A stretch of 64,000 nt of DNA from Cryptomeria japonica (Eukaryota > Streptophyta > Pinopsida > Cupressales > Cupressaceae): assembly GCF_030272615.1 (NCBI RefSeq), contig NC_081414.1, positions 338,378,502 through 338,442,501 on the forward strand. Reading direction: 5' to 3'. Shown here piece after piece: positions 1 through 12,954 of the stretch (positions are counted from its first letter, which is position 1; the number at the start of each line of letters is the position of its first letter). The notes beneath the pieces are model-generated. The model did not search any database. It saw only the letters and a list, made by a program, of their open reading frames with translations, and was not told the DNA's origin. The position numbers were made by a program, and so were the translations under genes.

Positions 1-2200
1 GGAGTTCATGTGGATGACAATCTGCATCTCCTATTGTTTTTGACCTCTCTAATGTAGTCATATAATATCTTTCCTTTTTGAAGTTAGTTAAAAATCCAGA
101 TATTTGCAAATATCTTTTGTTTTTATAGAATGGCTCAACCCTATGAAGAAGTGTATGAATAAGCCAATCCATTCTCCTTGTGCATTTCTTGGCACGATCA
201 CTTAGATAACGACTCTTGATGTGAAAATGGTAAGACTCTATAGAAGCATTGGTTTCCTGATGTGCATGAGAGAAGTTTCGAAAGCTTTTTGCCCACATTG
301 CTATACAAACAAACGTAAGAATGTCTTAGTAAATACAAAAAATAACAAAAATGATGTAATTCTATAAAAGAGAAAATTGAATAATTTGACAAAATTACCA
401 ATACGACCCTCATCATGGCACCAAGTTTTTTGAAAATAATCAATGAATTTCTTCTCTTCTTTGAATTCCTCCAGGAATTTTTTTATCGATTGAGTAGTGA
501 TATCTTCTTTATCACTCAATGTATACATTATTTCACCCAATCTATCAAACATTTTTGTTCCAACATCCTTATTGTTGACATATCTAGATTGTAAAAGACA
601 ATATTAACCAATAGAGTTCAAACATGTAATGTTCTACATAATTTAATCAAATATTGACTTACCTGTACATATTTTTCAACCATGCTCTACGTACATGCCA
701 AATGCATAGAAGTACTCAACAATCAAAGGATAATCTATAAGTTACATTAAAGAAGATGATAAGTATAATTCTAACAAAATAAATTTTGAACTTGAAATTG
801 CTTTAAATTGTAAATTATTAAAAGATATATTCTTATAAAATAAATACCAAGTAATTATGATGATTTGAATTTAGTTTAAATATAGAGAGTAAGGGTAATA
901 AAAACCTGATGGCTTCAATCTTAGCACTGGCATCATCTGTCATGAATGCATTGACATGCCAATCTTCTTTATATTGCTTCCCTCATTTATAAATTTCTGT
1001 TAGCCACTTGTTTATATCCTCAACTTTATTTCTTGAGGATATGGCCCATGCAATAGGTACACCAGCCTCTTGTTCATCAAAAACAAGCAAGGTATATAGT
1101 TGATACTGCACATAAGTATATCATTGTTAAACTAATATATTAAATCAAGTCAAATAAATGATCAAATTAAAATTTATAAATATAAATAACATGTTTCCAC
1201 TTACACCTTACTTATTTGTTGAGAATGTTGAATCCATTGCAATAATTGAGTTGTGAGAATGTTTAACCATCATTTCTTGCATCCATTGTGTTTGGATGCC
1301 TATGATAAAAGGAACATTATCTACATTGTTTGGTCTTTTATAGTAGAAGAAGTTATCACTTTCCTGTGGATGCCACAAGCTGACACTTATTGCATCATCT
1401 TCATTCTTTTGAGATCGAATGGAGAGGACCCTTTTCCATGCATTCAATACATCTTTTCTTAATAAACATGCATCTCTCTTATTCATTAGCTTAATCAAAC
1501 TATGGTCTAAGTAGTTTTTTTCACATATTGTGTCGACCCCCACACCCATTAGTCATAAGGATTCAATATATGATTTGCATTCATTAGATAACCTTGGTGC
1601 AAAATTGACTCTTGGATCAGCAGAAGGGTCATTTTTCCCATGACAAAATTCACCATTAGAATCACAATGGTTCCACTCATTATATCTAATTATTGCAACT
1701 TGTGGTCTACCATACATGACCTTAACATTAAAGTGGGCTCGACAACCCCTTTTTTGGGTAAACTTTCGTATCCTTTTTGTGTTTTCAGGTTTGTTTCTAT
1801 TGTCTTCAGAGCCATAAGCACACCAATATCTATTTATACACACACAAAAAAAAATTTAGAGACAACAAAAATTAAATCTAAAAATAACATAGTTATTAAT
1901 TATATCAAATCTAGACAAACCTTGTGTATATCTTGGTAGCATGGTTTTTAGGGCTTGTTAATTTGTACTCTCTATGCATTTTGCGTATAAATGATGTCTC
2001 TGTACTATCAAAAAAACCTTCTCCTTTGACAAAATGAGGGAGTCTTTCAAGAGGGATTGCAACACATAAGTCCTTTTCACCATTATCGGCTCCAATAGGT
2101 GTCCATTCAAGGTCCTCACTTGAGAAGTGATTTCCTTGGTTGGAAACGTCTTGCACATGTAGTTCGATGAGTGATTCCCATTTATTTCTTTTGACCATTC
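1..2200 (-). pseudogene. MULE/FAR1-like transposase pseudogene, 5' part (3' part beyond window)
   Basis: Mutator-like transposase that would act in the nucleus on element ends. Six exons can be read on the minus strand with GT-AG borders: about 2200-1921, 1829-1213, 1105-906, 734-663, 583-399 and 300-1, the last still open at the window edge. The second exon carries a FAR1-type DNA-binding region (CRAHFNVKV, WNHCDSNGEFCHG). The DDE core follows: first Asp in IIAMDSTFS, then DEQEAGVPIAWAI, second Asp in FMTDDASAKIEAI, then LLCIWHVRRAWLKN, and the conserved acidic NASIESYHFHIKS near 250. Three in-frame TGA codons interrupt it (1553-1555, 983-985, 716-718) while splice sites and reading frame are otherwise kept, so it is a fairly young pseudogene. 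The start was set at the ATG reading MVKRNKW; an upstream ATG precedes only a hydrophobic A/T-rich stretch. No terminal inverted repeat was seen to the right. A domesticated FAR1-family gene is less likely given the stops. Confidence 0.85.
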
Positions 2201-2526
2201 TGAGAAAAAAAAAAGAAAAGAAAAAGATGATCAATAAGCCCTACTCTTGTTAAAAAATTTATGAACTATATTGATTTTTATATTGACTCCATGAACTAAA
2301 TGCATACTGTTGACTATGAAGATATCATAAAAAATACAATAATTTTTTTAATACAATCTAGTTGTGGTCTTGTTCCATATATTTAATTAAACTTTTTAAA
2401 TTACATAACCCAATTAGGAGTGAATTTATGAATAGAAAAAAAAATTCATATCTCATGTCCCCTCTCTAGCGTGTTTCAAAATAAATGACTAAAAAAATAT
2501 TGTTAGGCTTAGGAAAATTATGTAGG

Positions 2527-2700
2527 GGATATTTGATTGAAGAATCCACATGATCATTTCCTTTAGACATAGATGACCTTACATTTTTGGTTTGAAGAAT
2601 CCACAAGATCAAGGGATTCCTTAAGAGATAGATGACCTTACATGTTTGGTTTGAAGAATCCACAAGATCAAGGGATTCCTTAAGACATAGATGACCTTGC
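2527..2700. repeat. 59-bp tandem repeat, about 3 copies
   Basis: Three direct copies with period 59, marked by AGATGACCTT at 2571, 2630 and 2689 and by a shared GAAGAATCCACA. The last two copies are nearly identical and the first is more diverged. A short minus-strand open frame across it exists only because of the repeat. Confidence 0.85.
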
Positions 2701-4600
2701 ATATTATAAACCTATTCTACTTCTTAGAGGTGGTTAGAGGTGTTTGGCTAAGAGTTAATGAGTTTACATTGTTAAATTATATTCACCAAGATGACTAGCA
2801 ATAGGACCTATAAGTCAACCTCAGATATATTATAGACACTAACATAAAAACAAGGATAAAAATATAATATAGAAGTTATAAGGTTGTGATTTCAATTATT
2901 AGAATAAGATAATGCAAAGGTGTTTATTAAATTCTCAATTCAATGTAGAGATATTGCATGATAAATGAAGATTTCCAAAAGCAAATTGACACAAAGAAAT
3001 CAAATTTTGACTATCAAATGAAATACAAACCATAATATTTTACAAATCATATATATAGATTTTTAATAGAGTTCATTTTGTACACATTTGCACTCAAATG
3101 AATTCATATGATAAACACTTTCCTCCTAATAATGAGCAAATTGACAAGCAATGAACTTTTAGATCACGATACATTCATTTTATTACATCTCAATTTTTAT
3201 TTCAATCTAAAACTATTTATATAATAAAAAATAAATTGTTGTTATTAATTCTAAAATATTCTATAAGCATTCTACTTTGTACTTTGTTTTGGGGAGTTGT
3301 GACTATGAAAGAGGAGGTTGCTTGATAGCTGGAAGCAAAATCATGGTTACGAGAAACCTACTTAAATGTTGATACTACATTTGGACAAAACAAATAGAGT
3401 TGTATGGTTGTAATTATATATTGTAATTCAGATGATGGATAAATGAGTTTGATATGAAATTTGATGTAATAAAACTTTACACAATGTAATCCAAAAATAA
3501 TAATAACGATTATTATTATGTTTCTTAAATTACAATTTGCATAAAGAGAAAAATAAATAAGAAAGTTCATAAAGCTTGATTATGACAACTAGAGAATCTG
3601 ATCACTATATAAGTATTCTTATCATTTCACATCAAACTTGTAGAAATATGTTTTTGATATAAAGAAAATAAATATGAGAATAGTTGTATCTTTAACTAAA
3701 TAATTTCATAATTATCACGGATAACAAAGTATGGACAGTATGGGCTTTAAAGTGCATCGTTGGCTACTGGCTACAAGGAAGATGTTGGCATGGCTGCACA
3801 AAAAAAATTTAAAATTGCCTTGGCTATAGGTATGCCAAAGTCATAGCTACAGGCTTGATCCTTAGTTGTTCTAGGCAGAAATGAGCTCTACAAAAATCAT
3901 TATTTTAAGATCAATATTATTAAGATAAAATGTTATATTATTTTGAAAATAACTAATCCAAATTTGTTTGATAATTTGATGAATGCACATGAATATCGTG
4001 TAAATGTGATTTATTTATTTATTTTTAATTTATAATTTTTTATTTTTATTTTTGAAATTTCCACAACTTTGTGATCTTTTTATCTCTATCTATTTATGAA
4101 TCAAACTTGAATTTAGTTTCATTCTGTTTGGAACTTTAATTTTCTATAGCAATACAATCAAAAATTACAAAAAATTATAATCTTCAGTTAAAACAAAGAT
4201 ATACAATCCTTTATTAAAGCCATTGAAGTCTAGTTAAAAAATCTGTACAATCACAGCTAAATATATAAATACATATTGATCAACACAAAATCAAATAATA
4301 TTAAAACTGATCTCAGTTACATAGCATTGGCTTGACTCCAACCTGAAAACGAGTGGCTTGGATTTGCATTGCAGAAATGAACAGAGGTGGTAATGAGCAA
4401 CCCAGCAAATTTGAAGCTTTGAAAGTGATCCAGAGAATTTGCAGCTTTGAAGGTGATCCGCTTCTTTCTTTCTTTTAGTAATAAAATTGGTTTTATAGAT
4501 TTTTAACACTTAACTACATGCGAAGAATGCATGCAAGGTCATAATTAACAGGCATTGATTTGGGGAACTGGGATAATGAAAATTCCGTTGAAACAGACAA
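2701..4600. other. A/T-rich intergenic DNA, no gene seen
   Basis: Long A/T-rich stretch with short open frames on both strands but no recognisable domain, splice-linked exon set, long repeat or RNA gene. It may be ancient repeat DNA too decayed to identify. Confidence 0.5.
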
Positions 4601-4601
4601 T

Positions 4602-5110
4602 CCCTTCCATTCAGAAGTACATGCACAGAATGAATTGCAGCCAGAAGCACAAACAAGTTCCAGCCGATTTCATCAAAGCCTATTAACAATATAAACAAAG
4701 AGGAAATTCACAATCTACGGTAGTGAAAAAGAAAGTAAAATAGAAAGTAAAGAAAATTCACAATTTACGGCAGCAAAAATGAGTAAAATCGTAATTCACG
4801 GCAATGATAACCAGTTCCATTCAGAAGGACGACATGCACAGAACGAAGTTCCAGCTGATTTCACCAAAACCTGCAATGATTTTTCTCAGAAAGCAGTAAA
4901 CAATAGAAAGAAAGACAAAATTCACAATTTACGCAGCTAAAAAGGAAAGAGAAAAATAAAAATCATAATTTACGGCAATTAAAATTTGAAAAAACAAGTT
5001 TTAACAGAGTTAGCCTAACTGAAGTCTTCCCGATTTTACATCACTCAAGTCTGGACTCAAGTTTTAATGGAGTTAACTGAAGTCTTTTAGATTTTACTAT
5101 CACTAATTTT
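4602..5110. repeat. Diverged local duplications
   Basis: A block near 4602-4800 (TTCCATTCAGAAG, ACATGCACAGAA, CCAGCCGATTTCA, then AATTCACAATCTACGG) is repeated with changes near 4806-4980 (TTCCATTCAGAAGG, ACATGCACAGAACG, CCAGCTGATTTCACC, AATTCACAATTTACG). A second, shorter duplication lies at about 4998-5100, where TAACTGAAGTCTT...GATTTTAC occurs twice. No coding content was recognised. Confidence 0.6.
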
Positions 5111-6780
5111 GCGCTCGAATTATGTGTGATATCCATCATCAGGCATGATGGATGATGGATGATGGGTCCAATTTTGGGTGCTAGATAGCTCTTGCATTGC
5201 CTCCACTAGCATTGGTCTAACCTAACCTCTTGACTCAGTCAGCAGCCCACATATCAAGGTCACCTTACCAACTATTGGAATTGTTAAGCTAACTACAAGG
5301 TGGAAGACCATGTGGGTAGCATGGCAATCCACGAGGGATTTATAAAGGATCAGTCAAGCTACCATAAGGGCCCTCCCCCACTACAATATGGTTCTTTGGA
5401 TTTGCTGTCGTTAGTTTGTGTTCATATAACCTTTTGTATTGTATTGGACCATAATAGCTTTATTAAAGCTTGTAAAGGGGAGCATATTTTCATTTTGTCA
5501 TAATTTTTACTATGGAGGCAAAACTTGATAAACTTATAGTTATTGGAATTTTTTGTGTGACAATTATATGTAGTTGGAAGTATAGATTTGATGTCATCTT
5601 AAGGCCCTCTTCTTCTATATTTACTGAAGTTGTAATTAAAAATAAGTCATTTAACTAAAAATTGAGTATTTATTTGGGCAAAAGTTCATGTTTTGACATT
5701 CCCTACACAATGGGTCTTCATGCATTTTAAAAAATCACTAACTTATAAGGTGCCAAGAATTTGAGGGGTCACCTAATATTGAATTAAACAGGGCATCTTG
5801 AGTCATGCCTACTGGTACTTCTATGAGTTGTGTCATAACACTTTCGTACCTTCCTTACTTTAGTCCTCTTGAAAGGTTCTCTTGAGTCATTTTTTTGAAC
5901 ACTTCCATGAAGTTTTCTTTGAGCACTTCCACACCTTCTTGAGCATTATGAAGATGAAAATTGTAGTTCTATGATATGCATAATTATCTCATCACTTGTT
6001 ACTACATATGAATCCAAAATTTCTTCATAGAAAGCATGAATGATTCCTTACAACGATATATGGATACTAGTTTACAACATTATATGTTCGGAAACCTTTC
6101 TACATTCATTTCCCTAATGTTAGATTAAAAACAATTGATGAAGCACTCACTCCCTTATCAATACATAAAATAGTGATGCAACCAAAGTTACTAGAGAGCA
6201 TAGTAGTGCTCTAATGATGGTGAATTCTAGGTGGAGCTTCACATTCTTTCTTATATCACTTCCTAGGTGTTACCTTCATCTGTTACTCACTCCCATTATT
6301 GTCAATTTCTTGCTTGTAGCTTGTAAGTGAATCACATGTCAATTTACACTTATTATTTTTATGTACATCGATAGGATGCTTCCACTGTAGAATGCCTCTC
6401 CTTGTAACAAATTATGGGTTATTTTTTAGCATTCAACTGATTTTCACATTTAGTTGGTATTTAAACCATTATTTTATTCTTGTCAATCTTAAACTATCAT
6501 GTATTTATATATTTATTTTTATATTCAATATTTATTTACAAAATAAGATTATTGGTAACAAAGCATAATTTAATAAGATTATTAATCTATTAATTATTTT
6601 TTCATTTAAATAATTATTTATTGTATTATAGGCATTTGCAACAGGGTAAGCTTTCTTAGATAGTTATCTATTTAGGTTATTGCTTATTTAGATCATTATT
6701 TATTTTTTGCAAGCTTTGGATTATCTTTTATCTCAAGCATTCTTTGTTGGCAAAGGAGATACTTCATTATGGGGGGAATC

Positions 6781-6784
<4 letters not shown>
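5111..6784. other. Intergenic DNA, no gene seen
   Basis: Contains a short GATGATGG-type repeat at about 5140-5170 and otherwise unremarkable A/T-rich sequence. Open frames here are short and carry no recognisable domain. Confidence 0.45.

Positions 6785-6875
<91 letters not shown>
6785..6875. repeat. Compound microsatellite (CT)n(TA)n
   Basis: About 27 CT units (6785-6838) run directly into about 18 TA units (to 6875). Frames read through it give Leu/Ser/Ile/Tyr strings (plus) or Arg/Glu strings (minus), which are artefacts. Confidence 0.97.
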
Positions 6876-6877
<2 letters not shown>

Positions 6878-7104
6878 GGATGTGGTCCTTGGGGGCTTAT
6901 ATTGAGTCCTCCATTCATTACTTCTTTACTTGTATATGGTTTGCATTCTCTCTTTTGGAGAGGATTTTTTTCCCATGTGGTTTTTTCCCTTTACTATTTT
7001 TGTAAGAGATCATTTGTAAATCTAGATACCTAGCTTTCCCTAGTGGCTAGGATCCATCCATGCATCTTTGCATTTTTTCATTTGTCTACTTCTCCCTAAG
7101 TTGC

Positions 7105-7500
7105 ACTTAAGGGGGGTATTAGTGTGAATGAAGTAATTCACCTAAGTAGTTTGCCTACTAGGTCCTATTTACACATGTTTGCATGTTATGATTACATAAG
7201 GGTCTATGAATTGTTCTAGAATTCTTAGTTGTCCTTTGATATTATAGATTATCATGTCATTTAGTTTTTATTATCTCATGTCATAGGATTAAGACACTTA
7301 TCACAATCTTGTCTAATCCTTTCTCTCACCTTGCTTATAAAAGCAAGGTCTTATGTACATATATTATTTCTATTATCAAGCAATTCATTTTTTTGTTCAC
7401 CTCTCTTGTGGAATGTTATTTTTGTTTAGAAAGTGATCCTAAATTATTGTAATTCACCATCAAATCCTACATTGTCTTCATAGGAGATTATACTAGCAAC
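7105..7500 (+). mobile_element. Possible copia-like LTR remnant
   Basis: A purine tract (CTTAAGGGGGG, 7106-7116) is followed by TATTAGTGTGAATGAAG, which could be a mutated TGTTAG LTR start after a polypurine tract. A TATA-like TTATAAAAGC lies near 7335, suiting an LTR promoter. No partner LTR, primer-binding site or target duplication was found, so this is tentative; it may be ordinary intergenic sequence. Confidence 0.3.
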
Positions 7501-7510
7501 TAATTTGGAG

Positions 7511-8749
7511 AATTTTCAAACCATAATAGTACTTTCAAATAGACCATATGAAACCTATCTCAAACACCTAATAAATAATGGATCCAAGAAGAGAAATGTA
7601 CAAATGGTTTCACAAAACATGAGAGGCTTGATGATCAATTTTTTATGGAATGAAATCTAACATTTATATAGTCCAAGATTGTTTTTGGGGCTTTTAAATA
7701 TACATGTTTATAGGTCTTTCATACCCTATCATATGCATGTCATAATTGTCTCCTCAACTTGGGTGCTACATTTTGATTTTGTTCTTTTGGATTCAAAGAT
7801 GTCTTATGATGCATTATAGCTTGGTCAATATTCAAAGTCAACAATGTAACTTCACTAGATTACATTCTCTTACATGTGGCATGCTTACATACACTTGCAT
7901 TGTCATAGAGGCTCCTAAGCATCTTACATGAGACATTCTGCCTTAGCAATGCGTACATATAGAAAAATGATCTAGAATCATAGTGGGGCATTCTTTTTCA
8001 TACAGGGCTCACAAAAATTAATAAATAAATAATAATAAACCATGAAGATTGCCAAGAAATATTAGCCTTGATGCACTTATACTTGATTTTTTGTTTAGTA
8101 TAGATAAGCACCTCAAAAAAAATATTTTTTGGTGATTTTACGATAACTTTGTATATGAGATATATGTGCTAGTTTTAGAATGTTGTAACTTACATATAGT
8201 ACAATTAGTAAAATTTTTATTATTTTAAAGAAGTAACCTTCTTCAAGTGATGTTAAAACCTCCCAACTCTCATTGTCTCATCTTTGTCCAAACCTAAAAT
8301 CAACACATGATTCCAGTTACAAATGAATGATATACAATGCCTAAATATCATCATTTTTTATTATGTTAGTAGGGAGAAGGCCTTGAACCTATGAAATAGC
8401 AAAATCATAGAGCAACAACAAAACCCTAGCCACAAATAGCCAGTCAAAGAGAGCTATAATCAACCTTCATAAATAGTCAAATATAATAATTTCCTTGTAG
8501 CTAAACCTACAAATTCTAACTAACCACCATCTGCCTATCATAATACTAGTATACTAAGTATCATCAAAATTAAACATAGCAGCAGTATTCACCATCAAAA
8601 TAAAGTCTAGTTTAAGAGGCACACAGGCCCAAAAACTTATACATAATAAAAAACACTAACCTCCTATACCAAGTAAAGAAATTAACAGAAAAAGGAGGGG
8701 GAAGCCTAATCATTATTAATAAGCTTCCAATTGCGCTTCAACCTATTAA
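7511..8749. other. Intergenic DNA, no gene seen
   Basis: A/T-rich sequence with no recognisable coding domain, repeat array or RNA gene. Confidence 0.45.
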
Positions 8750-10640
8750 TCTAGATGACCCACTTGTGTCCTCCTACATGTCTTCCTCGCCTTCCGCATC
8801 CACCTCTTTCTTCTCTTGATTAGTCAACTTCCTTTTTTAAATTTTTTTCCCTTGTCCAGACACCACTCCCATAACCGCCTTATTCATCACTACATCAGTG
8901 ATATGATAGAGAGAACTAAAATCCTCGCACAGATTATCAAATTTTTGTTTATAATCTTCATTTTTTTTTTTCAGTATAAGAATCCATTCTTTGAGCTCAT
9001 TTATCTCATCCTCCACATTATTGTTGTTTTGTTTATCCAATGACATTTCCCGAGAACAAGGGACCATGTCATCATCTTCCATATTGTTAAGCGGTTGTGT
9101 GATTTGGTTAGAATTTTAGAATCTTCCTCCATTCCTTCCTTAAATTGTTCCTTTTGGTCCTCTGCTTCAGCCTGGAAATCTTCATCCTCTGAATTACATT
9201 AGTAGAAATCTCCTCAATTTCCTTTAAATTAAGGGGTTCCTTAAGGTTTTCCATCATCTCTTTAGTTTCAGTCTTTCTTTTCTTTTCTTTTCTTTCACAC
9301 GGAGCCTAGCCGATCTTCTCTCCCCTGAGCTACCATCTTTTCTTTCTTTCTCCAATACCTTCTCCTCCTCATCTTCAAATTCATGCAGGTCCAGGTGGAT
9401 TGTGATATTCTTCCTCACTGAATCTTTTCCTATCTTTTTGGCTTTAGTTGAGCTATTCTTAGGGGTTTCCATTTTCCTTTTGTCTGGGTTGATATTCAAA
9501 AGAGCCACCTCCAGGGGTTCAATTTCCTACAACATTAGGTTTTTTTTTACCCTTGGAACTACCCAGGGGAGTAGAGTCCAGAGAGTGGAGGGGTTTGGAT
9601 TCAATTACCTCTATCTTAACGAAAGACTCCTGTTTTTTCTTATTTTGCTCAACATTGCTGGGTAAAGATAGAAAATATTGTGATTCGGGGAGTTGTCAAA
9701 GGAAAATTTATACATGAGGTAAATTAAGCCTTGGTGAATCGGTGGATTGGCTCCATTAGCAATGAAGGACTCTAGGGAAGAAAAAACATATATGGCATAT
9801 TAACCCTTTCTCCATACCTAATGTGATTCAGGATTGAGAAGTAGTATCCATGGACAATAGTGTAATACCTCTCTAAAGTAAAGTATTTCATGATTAAAAA
9901 AACTAACAATTGGGTAGGGTTTAGGAAGTGCAGAGCGACCATACCCATTTTGGATTGCAACCGGCCACTCACCCTTTTCAAATAACTTCTTCATATATGC
10001 TTTGTAGTCTACATTTCTTTGCCTTTCCACTTGTTCACCTTCATTTTTTAACCCGATGACCTCTGCAATAAAATATGGTGAAAACAAAAAGGTAATGATC
10101 CCCATAGTGATCACACCGTCTTGCCATGAGTTATAGAATTTCACAGATAGGGATATGTTATACCCCTTCATAGCAAGAGAATAAGGGGTTAAACTCGCAT
10201 TGAGGAAGAGCTCCCAAATTTCTTCATTATTCTGCAAGCCTTCACAATTTTTTGGTTCTGTCCTTTTCAGAGGGCTCCCCATATTGATCTCAATCTTTGT
10301 AGAAAACAACCAATAGATACGAAAGTGACAAACAATGTTGATAAGATTTTTTAGAGTCACTTTTTCCTTTAAACAATTCTTTCTAAAAAAGTTCTTTTTG
10401 GCTTGATGAGCTTCATTTTCCACACATGGATTTTTTTTCTCATTATTAAACTTTAAGGCAGTTCAGGAATGACAACCACAGCCTTTACCACAAATGATTT
10501 CCTTATCTTTCAAAATCCTCAAGACCTAAGGAAAGAGATTTCTCGTACATTCCTCTAGATCCTTCAAATTTATGACCTCCACATCATCCTTCTACTAGCT
10601 TTGCAAGTAACATGCCATCTCAAGTGGTCAGGTGATCATC
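8750..10640 (-). pseudogene. Decayed transposon-like ORF of unknown family
   Basis: I do not recognise the family. A coding signal runs leftward from an ATG near 10625. It has a globular-looking first part (WQDGVITMGIITFLFSPYF; GYGRSALPKPYPIVSFFNHE around 9850-10250), then a Lys/Glu-rich charged stretch (about 9254-9510; HEFEDEEEKVLEKERK), then an acidic, coiled-coil-like end (about 8837-9082). Several in-frame stops (including a TAGTAG pair near the start) and at least one frameshift near 9680-9820 break it. The layout (globular, charged linker, coiled coil) resembles the second ORF of E1 and the E3 ORF elsewhere in this window, but no sequence similarity was visible by eye. It sits just downstream of the LINE RNase H on the same strand; nothing shows it belongs to the LINE. 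Confidence 0.5.
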
Positions 10641-10795
10641 CTCCTACTCAACAAATTGTAGGAAGATGAGCAAGAAATTTAAAATTTAAAATTTTTGGCA
10701 CTCATTCAAAATTTAAAAAGATTATCATCTCTTGTTTGTATTGAATAGTTTACCATGTCATCCCATGAGGGGCTTCCGCTTTCCTTGGCTAGAAT

Positions 10796-11383
10796 CTATT
10801 TTAAACCCCTTGAGATGTCAACAAAATTAAAGTAATACCATCCAATTTTCATTAACTCTTGATTTGCAATATCATCCACAGCTGCATTACCTTCTCTATA
10901 CTGGTGTTGAACTTTTATTTTGCTAAAATTCTTAAGCAAATCTTTACAATTTTTTATAATTCCTCTTATCTCCCAAGGAGCCTTGATAATATCATTCAAG
11001 CAATCCACTATTAGTTTCGAGTTTCCCTCAAGGATCACATTTGCTCCTTTATTATGATGCAATCGAGTAAGTCCCATCCATGTAGCCATAGCTTCAACTT
11101 CATTTTTCGTGCCTCTTCCCAAGGTTACATAGAATCCTTTTATCATATAACCTCTACAACCCCTTATTAGGCCTCAAGCTCCCGAAGCTCCTGGGTTTCC
11201 TTTTGAGCAGCCATGAAAGTTACATTTGAGCCAACCCTCCTTAGGCAGAGTCCAAATATAGTTGTTCCTTAGAAGCATAGTGTGAAATTTTAGCCTTAGT
11301 AGATTACGCTTTATCCCCCATTTTTGTTTTAGTCTAAGTTTTAGCAAAGTAGGCACAACCTTAGACGTGCATGGCTTCTCCAC
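10796..11383 (-). pseudogene. LINE RNase H domain (3' end of LINE ORF2), inactive
   Basis: Plant L1-type LINEs often end in an RNase H domain that removes the RNA template strand. The domain is recognised by WLKCNFHGCSKGNPGASGA (usual form has NFDG), KNEVEAMATWMGL for the second acidic site, LEGNSKLIVD (usual EGDS) and a final EGNAAVDDIANQ. Two of the catalytic Asp positions are replaced (to His and Asn) and a stop separates the first motif from the rest, so the enzyme is dead. It is continuous with the zf-RVT region at 11682-12191 on the same strand. Confidence 0.85.
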
Positions 11384-11681
11384 ATTGATGCTTTCTTTAA
11401 TTTTCTATTTTATAATATTGAAGAGAACCTTGTTGTTCCTAGCTTCATCCCTAAACACTCTATTATTCCTTTCTTTCAAAATATTCCACACCATCACTAG
11501 GGGAGTTTGAAGCCACAATTTTTAGACACAGGGTGACACTATGGAGTTAAGGGCCATTATCTCATAAAATATTTTATTTTATTTGGGAGGATCTAGGATA
11601 TTTTTAAGTCATCTAATAGTGCATCCCAAACTTCCTTGGTACACTGGCAATGCAGGAGCAAATGATCAATACTTTCCATAT

Positions 11682-12191
11682 CTATGTAGCATAATGCACA
11701 TATGTTAACAAAGGAGAATCCTCTTTTGTTAAGATATCAATTGTGAGAATTTTTCCATGACTAGTAGCCCACCAAAAGCAATTGAATTTTGGGATCATGC
11801 CCTTAATCCAAATGTTTTCCCTGTTGAAATCTTCCATCGCTTCCTCCTCCATACTATGGTAGGAAGATTTGATTGAGAAGGAACTCGAGGGGTTATATTT
11901 CCATATCCACTCATCCTCAAATAGGGGGGAGAAGAAGGTAAAATCAGGTAGATTAGAGGATAGAGATTTAGCCTCTCCAATAGCTTGAACTAGATGATTG
12001 TTCGGGATATCATCTTGTTGGGTCACCACCTCTTCAATATTTTTCCACACAACTTTCTCTCCTTGCCAGACTATGTAATCCTGAATGATCTTCCCACAAC
12101 TCCTTATTAAGATCGATTTCACTTTCCTAAATTGAGGATGAATCCAAACATCATCCCAAAAGATGGTTTTATTCCCATTCCCAACTATCAT
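11682..12191 (-). pseudogene. LINE zf-RVT region
   Basis: The zf-RVT domain follows the reverse transcriptase in plant LINEs. Here it shows VGNGNKTIFWDDVWI, DEWIWKYNPSSSFSIKSSY, ENIWIKGMIPKFNCFWWAT and GKILTIDILTKEDS, the usual order of the family. It stays open for about 170 codons and is linked upstream (to the right) to RT thumb sequence. It is part of the LINE that is split by E1. Confidence 0.85.
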
Positions 12192-12954
12192 TCTTCTATT
12201 CTTTTTGATGAAAGCCTTAGTTTTTGTTACACTATTCTAGATGGAGGACCTTGGGGGTAGCTCAGACTGATTTAAGAATTTTCTGTGCCTTTCATTACCG
12301 AGGAATTTGGCTTTGAAAATTTTCACCCAATCCTTCTTTCCTTCACTTAACTTCCAACCAACTTTAGATTATAGTGCTTTGTTGAAAGATTTAATTTTTC
12401 TTATCCTAAGTGCCCTCGACTTGATGGTGCAACAAATCCTGTCCCAGAAAACTAAGGATAGTCGGTTTTTCTCCTCAGCACCAGTCCATAAAAATATTTT
12501 TTTGAATCCTCTAAAGTTTCTCAGCCACCTTCCTCGGTATTTTGAAGAGTGAGAGATAATACATGGGAATGCTCTGAAGCCAAGAATTAACCAGCTAGAT
12601 TTTCCCAGCCATACTGAGAAACTTACCTTTCCAACCATCCAATTTCTTTTCAAGCCTCTCTATAAGTCTATTCCATAAGGTCAAGGAGGGGGATTTAGAA
12701 ATGAGTGGTAACCCGAAATAAGAATCAAGAAGAATGGTAGTCTTGCAGGCTAGTACAATAGTGATTTTCTCTTGAAGGGTGCATGGTAAACATTCAAAAA
12801 TAAAAAAATTATTTTCTCATAATTAATATGTTGCCCTAATATCATAGCATAATTATCTAGCATCTTCTTCCAATACCTCACTTTTGAGACATAAGCTTCT
12901 CCAAAAATGATGGTATTATCAACAAATTATTGATGAGATATAGGATCAAGCGTG
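12192..12954 (-). pseudogene. LINE reverse transcriptase, C-terminal half
   Basis: Continues the LINE RT domain up to the exact edge of element E1 at 12954. Just left of the edge the frame reads ISHQQFVDNTIIFGEA followed by RYWKKMLDNYAMILGQHINYEK, the catalytic YADD block in which the motif has become FVDN; loss of the second Asp would abolish activity. Further left come GRWLRNFRGFKKIFLWTG and related thumb sequence. The N-terminal half of the same domain resumes at 20555, across E1. Confidence 0.85.

Noticed and set aside
6707-7033. 108-codon plus-strand frame and its antisense
   Set aside because: Mostly CT/TA microsatellite translated as Ser-Leu and Ile-Tyr; no start context or domain.
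2235-8749. Possible host gene in the left intergenic region
   Set aside because: No frame over about 100 codons outside the microsatellite, no exon chain and no recognisable motif on either strand.
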